DNA of 10,133 nucleotides from an uncultured Shinella sp. (GTDB lineage: Bacteria; Pseudomonadota; Alphaproteobacteria; Rhizobiales; Rhizobiaceae). The stretch spans positions 1 to 10,133 of the forward strand of contig CAMPIK010000052.1 in assembly GCA_946886325.1 (NCBI GenBank). Direction: 5' to 3'. The notes below the pieces were generated by a model, which worked only from the letters and a program-made list of their open reading frames with translations, did no database searches and was not told where the DNA came from. Each line of letters begins with the position of its first letter. Within the stretch, counting starts at the first letter, position 1. Below are positions 1-6,968 of this stretch, one piece after another. The position numbers were made by a program, and so were the translations under genes.

Positions 1-974
1 AGATAGCCGCCTTCCTGCACGATCGCGGTTGGCAGCGCGAGTGATGCGCAGCGTTCGCCGATTTTTGAGAAACCGCTCGTCGAAACAGAAAGTCCGCCAA
101 AGGGGTCGCCTTCGTAGGCGTCGAGACCGAGGGCTATGACGACGGCGCCGGGTGCGAAGGCCTCGATACGCTCGAGTGCTGCATCAAGCGCGGCAAGAAA
201 CAGATCATCAGCAGAATGGCGGGGAAGAGGAAGGTTGAGATTATAGCCGAGGCCGGCCCCCTCGCCCCGTTCGCCCGCATGGCCCCAGAAGAAGGGGTAG
301 AAACGCAGCGGATCCGCATGGATGGAGACGGTGAGCACGTCGGACCGGGCATAGAATATGCCCTGCGTACCGTTGCCGTGGTGAAGATCGACATCGAGAA
401 TTGCGACACGGTCGTGGGATTTCCTGAGGGTCTGGGCCGCAATCGCCGAATTGTTGAGAAAGCAGAACCCTCCGGCGAGGTCGCTAAAGGCGTGGTGACC
501 GGGCGGACGCGAAAGGGCGTAGACCGCATTCTCTGTCCCCGACAACAGCATTTCCGCCGCATGAGTGGCGGTTTGCGCGCTCCAGTAGGCGGAATTCCAG
601 GTGTCTGCCGAAATCGGGCAGGACGTGTCGGCCATGTGATAGCCGGCCTGACCGGCCGCCGATGCCGGATAGGCAAGGTCCCGCCGATCGGGATGGATAT
701 TGGGGATGACCTCGGCGGATGCATCGGGGATGCGCATCCAACGTTCGTGGATACGCTGAAGAAACTGGAGGTATTCCGGTGTGTGGACGGCAGCAATAGG
801 CGCAAGGCCTTTGTCGGCGGGTGCTACCGTCGTCAGCCCGGCGGCACGGGCGCCTGCCAGCAGGCGCTCGATCCGCTCCGGCACCTCGGGGTTCGGTTGC
901 GGCGCGCCGGAGGACAAAAAATGCTTCGGGTCGTGGTGGCGCTGTTCTTCGTGGAAGACGATTTTCATGGTCAT
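1..974 (-). CDS. Acetylpolyamine amidohydrolase-like deacetylase (histone deacetylase superfamily), C-terminus cut by window edge
   Basis: This is a zinc-dependent amidohydrolase that would remove acetyl groups from acetylated amines in the cytoplasm. 324 complete codons are visible. The tandem active-site histidines lie in RPPGHHA (H160, H161). The zinc ligands are D196 and H198 in ILDVDLHHGNGTQ and D285 in GLDAYEGDP. The catalytic tyrosine is Y324 in QEGGY, right at the edge. Spacing almost equals that of Mycoplana ramosa acetylpolyamine amidohydrolase (ligands 195, 197, 284; Tyr323; 341 residues, from memory), so only about 20 residues should be missing. GYHMADTSCPI (111-121) is also typical of this subfamily. 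The start is ATG 974, with a weak AGG 5 bases upstream; ATG 968, two codons later, is the alternative. It lies 14 bp after the acetyltransferase gene, as the last visible gene of the operon. The substrate is not fixed by sequence: acetylpolyamines, 4-acetamidobutyrate or its CoA ester, or N6-acetyl-beta-lysine are possible. Confidence 0.9.
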   Translation of the reverse strand, partial: MTMKIVFHEEQRHHDPKHFLSSGAPQPNPEVPERIERLLAGARAAGLTTVAPADKGLAPIAAVHTPEYLQFLQRIHERWMRIPDASAEVIPNIHPDRRDLAYPASAAGQAGYHMADTSCPISADTWNSAYWSAQTATHAAEMLLSGTENAVYALSRPPGHHAFSDLAGGFCFLNNSAIAAQTLRKSHDRVAILDVDLHHGNGTQGIFYARSDVLTVSIHADPLRFYPFFWGHAGERGEGAGLGYNLNLPLPRHSADDLFLAALDAALERIEAFAPGAVVIALGLDAYEGDPFGGLSVSTSGFSKIGERCASLALPTAIVQEGGY

Positions 975-988
975 GTCGGCCTATGAGG

Positions 989-1504
989 TCAGGGGTCGGT
1001 TCGGCAAAGGGCCGCGAAGGCCTTTCCGCTCAGATCGAGTGCGGACTCGTCGTTGATCTCCGAGAATCCGAGCCGGGCGTAGAAGCGCCGCGCATTGCCG
1101 TTGGTATGATTGACGGAGAGCCGCAGGAAGCGCGGTGAAAGATTTCTCGCGCTGGCGAGGGTCTCGCGCAGCAGATCGGGTCCGAGACCGCTGCCGCGCA
1201 TCTGCGGCGCGACATAGAGGTCCTGAACAAACACACCGCACTGACCTCTCCATGTGGAGAAGAACGGGAACCAGAGGCAAAGCCCTACCGGATTGTCCGC
1301 AGTCTCGGCGATAACAGCGTGAAGAAGGGGCGGAGAGGCAGAAAACGCCGCGGCAAAATCGGAAACGCTTGAAATCTTCTTTTCCGTTGAACCAAGATCG
1401 GCTGCCAGCAATCGCACCATGTTTTCGATGCTTGCAGCATCCTGCGACCCGCCCTGCCGATAGCTTACCGCGGACACGTCCGCCTGCGTATCAGAACGCG
1501 ACAC
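989..1504 (-). CDS. GNAT N-acetyltransferase, spermidine/diamine acetyltransferase-like
   Basis: This predicted cytoplasmic enzyme of 171 residues would transfer acetyl from acetyl-CoA to an amine. The acetyl-CoA loop is Q101-M-R-G-S-G-L-G108, a full match to the GNAT Q/R-x-x-G-x-G motif. Motif B is N137-A-R-R-F-Y-A-R-L-G-F147, whose Y142 sits where SSAT-type enzymes have their catalytic tyrosine. The segment WFPFFSTWRG...QDLYV (79-98) resembles SSAT-like diamine acetyltransferases rather than ribosomal-protein acetyltransferases. I chose the GTG at 1504 because a G-rich Shine-Dalgarno (AAGGGGG) lies just upstream; the frame stays open to ATG 1555, but that start would lie deeper inside the preceding gene and lacks such a site. 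The GTG overlaps the cleavage-enzyme gene by 14 bp. Context suggests acetylation of the omega-amine of the operon's substrate; a general polyamine or toxic-amine acetyltransferase is the alternative. Confidence 0.85.
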   Translation of the reverse strand: MSRSDTQADVSAVSYRQGGSQDAASIENMVRLLAADLGSTEKKISSVSDFAAAFSASPPLLHAVIAETADNPVGLCLWFPFFSTWRGQCGVFVQDLYVAPQMRGSGLGPDLLRETLASARNLSPRFLRLSVNHTNGNARRFYARLGFSEINDESALDLSGKAFAALCRTDP

Positions 1505-2423
1505 GGTCGCCCCCCTTGAGTGCGAGGATTTGGCGGGCTTCCACCGGAGTGGCAATCTCTAGCCCCATCTCTTCGACGATGCGGCGGATGCGGGCAACCT
1601 GATGGGCGTTGTCGGGCGCAAGCTCCCTGCCCGCCCCGGTCGTCAGACTGTCCTCCAGCCCGACCCGTACATTTCCGCCCATGATCGCGCCCATTGCACC
1701 GAGCCGCATCTGGTGGCGCCCGGCCGCCAGAACGGAGAACTGGTAGGCGTTGCCCAGCAGTCGATCCGCCGTTGACTTTAGGAAGATCAGGCTTTCCGGG
1801 CTGGCGTCGATGCCGCCGAGAATGCCCAGCACGACCTGAATGAAGACCGGCGGCTTTATCAGCCCTTGCCTGAGATAATAGGCAACCGTCTGGATATGGC
1901 CTGCATCGTAGCATTCAAACTCGAAACGGGTGCCGCATCCCTCCCCGAGAACCGTCAGGATATGTTCGATGTCGGAGAAGGTGTTCTTGAAGACGACATC
2001 CCTGGTTGCGCGAAGGAAAGGTTCTTCCCAGTCATGCTTCCAGTTCGTGTATCGCTCGGCCAGTGGAAAAATGCCGAAATTCATCGAGCCCATGTTAAGC
2101 GAGCACATTTCCGGTGCCGCCGCCAGCGCAGGCGCCAGTCGTTCTTCAAGGCTCATCTGCGACGAGCCTCCAGTCGAGATGTTGATGACCGCGTCGCTCG
2201 CCTGCTTGATGCGCGGCAGAAACGCCATGAAATCCTCGGGCCGTGCGCTCGGCCTGCCGGTCGCGGGATCGCGCGCGTGGAGATGCAGGATCGCCGCTCC
2301 CGCGTCGGCTGCCGCCAGCGCCTGCCTTGTTATCTCATCGGCCGAGACCGGCAGATGCGGGCTCATGGTCGGTGTGTGTATCGAGCCGGTAAGGGCACAG
2401 GTGAGAATGATCTTGCCGCTCAT
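1491..2423 (-). CDS. Beta-keto acid cleavage enzyme (BKACE, DUF849 / Kce family)
   Basis: Full-length, 310 residues. The family cleaves a beta-keto acid with acetyl-CoA, giving acetoacetate and the CoA ester of the remaining chain; the founding member acts on 3-keto-5-aminohexanoate in lysine fermentation. Visible signatures are TCALTGSIHTP (8-18), the metal-binding HLHARDP (47-53, H47 and H49), STGG (83-86), FECYDAGH (169-176) and GNVRVGLEDSL (250-260). In the last, R253, E257 and D258 match the catalytic Arg, the third metal ligand and the Asp of Kce by spacing. The start ATG overlaps the stop of the upstream aminotransferase in an ATGA, so translation is probably coupled; the Shine-Dalgarno is weak. 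The family is certain, the substrate is not. Pairing with an aminotransferase that could make a beta-keto acid from a beta-amino acid favours an amino or acetamido beta-keto acid such as 6-acetamido-3-oxohexanoate. Dehydrocarnitine and other known BKACE substrates cannot be excluded. Confidence 0.95.
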   Translation of the reverse strand: MSGKIILTCALTGSIHTPTMSPHLPVSADEITRQALAAADAGAAILHLHARDPATGRPSARPEDFMAFLPRIKQASDAVINISTGGSSQMSLEERLAPALAAAPEMCSLNMGSMNFGIFPLAERYTNWKHDWEEPFLRATRDVVFKNTFSDIEHILTVLGEGCGTRFEFECYDAGHIQTVAYYLRQGLIKPPVFIQVVLGILGGIDASPESLIFLKSTADRLLGNAYQFSVLAAGRHQMRLGAMGAIMGGNVRVGLEDSLTTGAGRELAPDNAHQVARIRRIVEEMGLEIATPVEARQILALKGGDRVAF

Positions 2424-3784
2424 GATGGGCGATTTCCGCGCGGAAGCGCGAACCGGTCGGCAAATGCATCAAGACTGTCCGTCAGGACATCCATGATTTC
2501 GCCGATCTGCGTTTCGGTGACGATCAGTGGCGGGCAGACCATGAAATGGTCGCCGTCAACGCCACCGCGCGTACGGCGTGAATAGAGGATCAATCCGCGT
2601 GAATAGGCTTCCTCGACGAGATGGATATGCGCGTCGATCGCCTTTGGCAGCGGCTGCATGGTGGCGGCATCCGAAACAAGCTCGAAGGCCAGCAGCAATC
2701 CCTTGCCGCGAACATCACCGATAAAGGGATAGCGGGCCTTCAGTCCCGTCAACTCTGCCTTGAGAAGGGCGCCCATCTTTTCCGCATTGTCGCTCAGGTT
2801 CTGCCGGTCGATCTCCTCGAGCACTGCCACGCCGGCGGCGCAGGCGAGCGGGTTGCCGGCATAGGTATAGCCATGAACAAAACCGCCCTTTGCCAGCACC
2901 GGTTCAACCAGCCGCTCATGGGCAACCATCGCACCCAGGGGCGCGTATCCAGCGGCAAAGCCCTTGGAAAGCGCTATGATATCCGGCTGCAGGTCCCAAT
3001 GTTCCGCGGCCAGAAAACGGCCCGTCCGTCCGGCACCGGTCATGACCTCGTCGAGGATCAGGAGAATGCCGAATTCGCGGCAGATTTCCGCAATCCGCGT
3101 GTAGTAACTGTCAGGCGCGACCAGCGCGCCTGTCGATGCGCCGCCAACGGGTTCCATGATGAAGGCAAGCACGGTTTCCGGGCCTTGATCAAGGATCTCA
3201 TGCCGCAACATATCGGCATAGCGCAGCCCCCGCTCTTCCATGGACAGACCATCGGTATCGAGATAGCAGGTCGGCGCAGGCACCTTCGGCATCTCGCGCA
3301 ACATCGGCGCAAAGGGCGCGCTCATATCGTCCATGCCGGTCAACGCAAGCGCTCCCAGCGTCGAGCCATGATAGGACGGGTAGCGGGAGATGATCTTCCA
3401 GCGGCTGCCCTCGCCGACCGCGATCGCGTACTGGCGCGCCAGCTTGATCGCACTTTCGACGGCCTCCGAACCACCGGAAACGAAAAAGACCTTGTCGAGG
3501 CCGGGCGGCATGCGCGCCGCTGTCATCTGCGCCAGCTTCTCGGCCGGTTCGTTCTCAAAATGCAGGCGGTAGGCGAAGGTCGTCTTGTCCATCTGGCCGC
3601 GCATGGCCGCCAGAACCCGCTCATTGCCATGCCCGATATTGGCGACCATCGCGCCACTCGACCCGTCGATGTAGCGCTTTCCGTCGGCATCCCAGATGTA
3701 GATGCCACGTGCTTCGCCGACCATCGGGCGCCGCTGACGTGTCTGGTAGAAGAGATTGGACGGCGGGTGCTGCCGGATGTTCAT
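2420..3784 (-). CDS. Class III PLP-dependent aminotransferase
   Basis: Full-length, 454 residues, fold-type I aminotransferase of the omega-amino acid/beta-amino acid class. The PLP-binding lysine is K274 in ALSKGFAAGY; D245 in LLILDEVMTGAGRTGRF binds the pyridine nitrogen; the phosphate-binding loop is SGGSEAVESAIKLARQY (103-119). The N-terminal GIYIWDADGKRYIDGSSG and MEPVGGASTGA (210-220) are also typical. Class III enzymes act on amino groups distant from or beta to the carboxylate, so it could convert a beta-amino acid into the beta-keto acid needed by the next gene product. Shine-Dalgarno GAGG lies about 7 bases before the ATG. The gene overlaps both neighbours by 4 bases (ATGA at 3781-3784 and 2420-2423), a sign of tight coupling with transporter and cleavage enzyme. 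It might instead act on a terminal amine (putrescine-pyruvate type); sequence alone does not decide. Confidence 0.93.
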   Translation of the reverse strand: MNIRQHPPSNLFYQTRQRRPMVGEARGIYIWDADGKRYIDGSSGAMVANIGHGNERVLAAMRGQMDKTTFAYRLHFENEPAEKLAQMTAARMPPGLDKVFFVSGGSEAVESAIKLARQYAIAVGEGSRWKIISRYPSYHGSTLGALALTGMDDMSAPFAPMLREMPKVPAPTCYLDTDGLSMEERGLRYADMLRHEILDQGPETVLAFIMEPVGGASTGALVAPDSYYTRIAEICREFGILLILDEVMTGAGRTGRFLAAEHWDLQPDIIALSKGFAAGYAPLGAMVAHERLVEPVLAKGGFVHGYTYAGNPLACAAGVAVLEEIDRQNLSDNAEKMGALLKAELTGLKARYPFIGDVRGKGLLLAFELVSDAATMQPLPKAIDAHIHLVEEAYSRGLILYSRRTRGGVDGDHFMVCPPLIVTETQIGEIMDVLTDSLDAFADRFALPRGNRPS

Positions 3785-4887
3785 TTCTGGACCTCAACGG
3801 GAACGAGCGCGCAGTCACGGCCGCGAATGATGGCGCGAACCTTGTCTCCCCGGCGGTAGGGATGTGTTTCGATCGGATTGATCGCCTGCAGGGCATGTCC
3901 TCCAACCGAAACGAAATATCGTGCGACCTGTCCCTGATAGTCGACGGCGGTAATGTCGGCAGGAAGCGAAATCGCATCGTCGGGCAGATCGGTGCCGATG
4001 CTGTCCAGATGAAGCCGCTCGGCCCGCACGACCACCATCGCGTGCTCTCCGTTCGCCATGCCGCGTGAACGGTCGAGCGGGACCCTCAGGCTGCCAAGGC
4101 CATCGACGATCACCTCCACCTCATTGCCCGATCGAGAGGCGATCCGGCCTTGCACCAGGTTGGAATTCCCGAGGAAACGCGCAACGAAAGCCGAAGCGGG
4201 GTTGACGTAGACCTCTTCAGGGTCGCCGACCTGCTCGATGTGTCCCTTGCTCATGACGACGATGCTGTCCGACATCGCGAGCGCTTCCGACTGGTCGTGC
4301 GTCACGAAAATCGTCGTTATGCCGAGCTGTGCCTGTATGCGCTTCAGTTCGACCCGCATGTCTTCGCGAAGATTCGCGTCCAGCGCCGACAGCGGCTCGT
4401 CCAGCAGCAGCACGTCCGGTTCGATGACGATCGCACGGGCCAGCGCAATGCGCTGCTGCTGGCCGCCGGAAAGCTCTCTTGGAAAACGGCGGGACAGATC
4501 GGGCAGTTGTACGAGGTCGAGCGCCTGGCGGACCTTGGCGTCGATCGCGCTCTGGCTTTCGTTGCGGTATTTCAGGCCGAAGGCGACATTGTCGTAGATC
4601 GTCTTGTGCGGAAACAGCGCATAGTTCTGGAATACGATACCGAGGTTGCGCTTGTGGATCGGTGTGCGTGTGACGCTTCTGCCCTTGATGGTGATCTCGC
4701 CCTCGCTGGGATCGAGCAGGCCCGCGATCATGCGCAAGGTCGTGGTCTTGCCGCAGCCGGAAGGGCCGAGCAAGGTGACGAAGCTGCCTTCATCGATCGT
4801 CAGGTCCATCTTGTGGACGGCGGTCACGGCGCCGAAGCGCTTGGCGATAGCGCTCAGCTCCACGGCCTTGCCTGCTGTATCCGTCAT
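3781..4887 (-). CDS. ABC transporter ATP-binding protein, PotA-like (polyamine type)
   Basis: 368-residue importer ATPase that powers uptake at the inner membrane face. Walker A is GPSGCGKTT (41-49), the Q-loop is Q87 in VFQNYALFPH, the signature is LSGGQQQR (139-146), Walker B is VLLLDEPLSALD (159-170), and the switch histidine is H197 in VTHDQ. The C-terminal part (about 240-365) is a TOBE-type regulatory domain, as in PotA and other CUT1/POPT ATPases. The start is ATG 4887, which has GGAG about 9 bases upstream; the reading frame stays open to 4995, but a start there would overlap the binding-protein gene and lacks support. A 68-bp gap holding a strong stem-loop separates it from the binding-protein gene. 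The stop overlaps the aminotransferase start (ATGA). POPT-family ATPases serve polyamines, opines, phosphonates and related compounds, so the substrate must be judged from the binding protein and enzymes. Confidence 0.95.
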   Translation of the reverse strand: MTDTAGKAVELSAIAKRFGAVTAVHKMDLTIDEGSFVTLLGPSGCGKTTTLRMIAGLLDPSEGEITIKGRSVTRTPIHKRNLGIVFQNYALFPHKTIYDNVAFGLKYRNESQSAIDAKVRQALDLVQLPDLSRRFPRELSGGQQQRIALARAIVIEPDVLLLDEPLSALDANLREDMRVELKRIQAQLGITTIFVTHDQSEALAMSDSIVVMSKGHIEQVGDPEEVYVNPASAFVARFLGNSNLVQGRIASRSGNEVEVIVDGLGSLRVPLDRSRGMANGEHAMVVVRAERLHLDSIGTDLPDDAISLPADITAVDYQGQVARYFVSVGGHALQAINPIETHPYRRGDKVRAIIRGRDCALVPVEVQK

Positions 4888-4917
4888 TCCGGCAACTCCA
4901 TCGGCTGCTGTGTCTGA

Positions 4918-4945
4918 TGGAACGCCCGGCTTGCCGGGCGTTCCA
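4918..4945 (-). promoter_or_regulatory. Perfect 13-bp intercistronic stem-loop after the binding-protein gene
   Basis: The arms at 4918-4930 and 4933-4945 are exact inverse complements (arm TGGAACGCCCGGC on the plus strand) with a 2-base centre, so as RNA about 12 bp with a 4-base loop. It starts 10 bases after the binding-protein stop codon. No U-run follows in the transcribed (minus) direction, so it is not a classical intrinsic terminator. Known analogues after binding-protein genes block 3' exonucleases and raise the level of the binding-protein mRNA over the downstream genes; that role here is inferred. Confidence 0.7.
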
Positions 4946-4955
4946 GAGGGCTTGA

Positions 4956-6101
4956 TCAATAGCCGCGCTCGACCCGCGAATAGGTCTTGGACCATTCCGC
5001 CTCGTTACCGTTCCAATAGTCGGCATTGAAGAAATTGAGACCGGCAAGCGTGCCGCTCGGATCAAAGGCCGGGAGCGCCTTGATCTTCTCGGTCAGTTCA
5101 ACCTTCTGCGGATCGAGTGACGGCGGGTAAAGCTGGCCTTCGGCAACGGCGATCGCCACCTCCGGCTCGAGCATGAAGTTGACCAGTTCCTCGCAGGCCT
5201 CCATCGGGCTGCCCTTGATGACGAAGATGCATTCCTGCCAGCCGAGGCCGCCCTTCGGATCGAAATAGCCGAAATCGTGCCCCTGATCCTGCAGCGCCTT
5301 GATGCGGCCGGACCAACCTTCGGTAACGTGGATTTCCTCTTCGGTCAGAAGGCTCATCAGCTCGGCGCCCGAGGTCCAGTATTTCAACACGAGATCGCGG
5401 TTCGTCCGGATCGCATCCCAGACGGCATCGATGTCCTTGATGGCATTCGGATCCTGATCGGTCTGAAGTGCTCCATACCAGATCCTCGTCTTCCAATCGC
5501 TCCAGCCGCCGATCTTGCCCTTGTGCTTCGGGTCGAGAAGGATCTTCGCACCCTTTTCCTTGACCTCGTCGTCGGAGATGAACTTGCGATTATAGGCGAT
5601 GCTGGTGGTGCCGTAGTCGTAGGGAACGGCGGACAGCTTGCCGTCGGAGATCTGGCGGAAAACGTCCTGAAGCGCCGGAATGACGTTCGACAGGTTCGGA
5701 ATATTGGCTTCGTTGAGTTCGGAGGTCAGTCCAAGCTCGTGGTAGCGCGAATAGTCGAAAACGCCGGACAGATGCGCCAGGTTGAACTCGCCCGGCTGAC
5801 CCGAACGGATACGGGCGATGTATTCGTCGGCTCCACCGAACGTGCCGTCGACGACCGTGATGCCGGTCTTTTTCGTATAAGGGTCAAAGGCATGTTTGCG
5901 GAACGCCTCGGACACGACGCCGCCCCAGCCGTCGAACCGGATCTGCTCCGGGGCCGCTGCATTGGCGAACTTGGTGAAGGGGCTGCCCATCACGCCATAG
6001 GCGGCGGCCGAAGCACCGATCAGGCCAAGGAAATTGCGGCGGCTGACGCTGCCATCGCGGTAGCGGTCCAGCAGTCGTTCGTAGCGTTTTGTATCATCCA
6101 T
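4956..6101 (-). CDS. Tat-exported extracellular solute-binding protein, PotD/PotF-like
   Basis: 381-residue periplasmic binding protein that delivers the substrate to the permeases. A twin-arginine signal is visible: SVSRRNFLGLIG (18-29; R21, R22), a hydrophobic stretch to about 37, and a likely cleavage near ANAAA/PEQ (47-50). The mature part has the spermidine/putrescine-binding architecture (FDGWGG at 56-61, VPYDYGTTSIAYN at 159-171, GLGWQECIFVI at 285-295). The start is ATG 6101, with AAGGAG about 9 bases upstream; the frame is open upstream to 6191, but that part would lie before the ribosome site and spoil the signal peptide. Aligned by eye with E. coli PotD, several amine-contacting acidic residues are not kept (see findings), so a plain diamine ligand is doubtful. 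A 70-bp gap separates it from the upstream permease gene. Confidence 0.93.
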   Translation of the reverse strand: MDDTKRYERLLDRYRDGSVSRRNFLGLIGASAAAYGVMGSPFTKFANAAAPEQIRFDGWGGVVSEAFRKHAFDPYTKKTGITVVDGTFGGADEYIARIRSGQPGEFNLAHLSGVFDYSRYHELGLTSELNEANIPNLSNVIPALQDVFRQISDGKLSAVPYDYGTTSIAYNRKFISDDEVKEKGAKILLDPKHKGKIGGWSDWKTRIWYGALQTDQDPNAIKDIDAVWDAIRTNRDLVLKYWTSGAELMSLLTEEEIHVTEGWSGRIKALQDQGHDFGYFDPKGGLGWQECIFVIKGSPMEACEELVNFMLEPEVAIAVAEGQLYPPSLDPQKVELTEKIKALPAFDPSGTLAGLNFFNADYWNGNEAEWSKTYSRVERGY

Positions 6102-6171
6102 GTTCTTTGCTCCTTTTGTTGCAATAGACCCGCATCTGTCGAAGAGCTGCGGGCGCGGCTCCATGCGATTG

Positions 6172-6957
6172 TCATCGGCGGTTGGCGGCAAGCTTGCGGG
6201 CGACGGCCATGCCGACGACCGGAAGCACGACGGTGAAGACGATCATCACTGTTCCCAGCGCGTTGATTTCCGGCGAGATCGAGTGCCGCAGCATGGCGAA
6301 AATCTGCGTCGGCACGGTTTCGACGCCGCCCGGTTTCCAGAACATCGTTCCCGTGATGTCGTCGAACGACATGGTGAACGCGAAGAGCATTCCGGCAAGG
6401 ACAGCGGGCATCAGAAGGGGCAGCGTGACGGCAAAGAACGTCTGCACCGGGTTGGCGCCGAGGCTGAGTGCTGCCTCTTCATATTCCGGCTTGATCGCCA
6501 CCAGCCTTGCCTGCACGACCAGAACGACGAAGGGCAAGGTGAAGATGACATGTCCCAGAAGCAGCAGCGCGAAACTCTTGGGCAGTTCCAGCCAGCGCAG
6601 GAACAGGAGAAGTGCGACCGCAAGCACGACTTCCGGGATGAGAAGCGGTGCGATCAGCAGCGTCGTCACGGCATTCTTGCCGGGGAAGCGGTAGCGGACG
6701 AGCGCCAGCGACGCCAGGATACCGATGATCGTGGAAATTGCCGACGTCAGCGCGCCGAGAAGGATCGACACGCGGAAGGCCCGGACGATCGCGTCGTTTT
6801 CCCAAAGGCGAATAAACCAGCGGAAGCTCAACCCCTCCATCGGAAAGGAGCCGAACTGGCTGGAGTTGAAGGACAACAGCACGACCACGGCGACCGGCAG
6901 GAACATGAAGACGTAGATCGCGACGGTGTAGAGCCTGATGAGTGTCCAGCCCGGCAT
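6172..6957 (-). CDS. ABC transporter permease, PotC-like
   Basis: Inner-membrane permease of 261 residues with about six hydrophobic segments (roughly 8-30, 62-86, 97-121, 128-150, 180-198, 233-255). The cytoplasmic coupling helix for the ATPase, the EAA loop, is EEAALSLGANPVQTFFAVTLP (160-180). An N-terminal helix followed by an extracytoplasmic loop with SFNSSQFGSFPMEGLSFRWF is typical of PotC/PotI proteins. Two starts are possible. ATG 6972 overlaps the stop of the upstream permease (ATGA) but has no good ribosome site. ATG 6957, five codons later, has GAGGGGA about 7 bases upstream, so I prefer it. It forms a heterodimer with the neighbouring PotB-like permease. Confidence 0.93.
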   Translation of the reverse strand: MPGWTLIRLYTVAIYVFMFLPVAVVVLLSFNSSQFGSFPMEGLSFRWFIRLWENDAIVRAFRVSILLGALTSAISTIIGILASLALVRYRFPGKNAVTTLLIAPLLIPEVVLAVALLLFLRWLELPKSFALLLLGHVIFTLPFVVLVVQARLVAIKPEYEEAALSLGANPVQTFFAVTLPLLMPAVLAGMLFAFTMSFDDITGTMFWKPGGVETVPTQIFAMLRHSISPEINALGTVMIVFTVVLPVVGMAVARKLAANRR

Positions 6958-6968
6958 GATGTGTCCCC

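Noticed and set aside
1..974. Reading the first gene as a histone-modifying enzyme or acetoin-utilisation protein AcuC
   Set aside because: Motif spacing and the GYHMADTSCPI segment fit acetylpolyamine amidohydrolases better, and the operon is one of small-amine metabolism with no acetoin genes.
216..986. Long plus-strand open frame (256 codons) opposite the deacetylase gene
   Set aside because: The minus strand encodes a protein with all catalytic motifs of the deacetylase family. The plus-strand translation shows no recognisable domain and is a normal by-product of GC-rich coding DNA.
2621..3859. 412-codon plus-strand open frame opposite the aminotransferase
   Set aside because: It is rich in Arg, His and Gln without any known motif and lies fully opposite a clear PLP enzyme gene with its K274 and ATGA overlaps.
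6129..6153. Weak hairpin CCCGCA/TGCGGG in the gap before the binding-protein gene
   Set aside because: A 6-bp stem with a 13-base loop and no U-run is within what chance allows in GC-rich spacer sequence.
5277..6236. 319-codon plus-strand open frame opposite the binding-protein gene
   Set aside because: It has no family motif and no good ribosome site, while the opposing frame has a Tat signal, Shine-Dalgarno and binding-protein fold.
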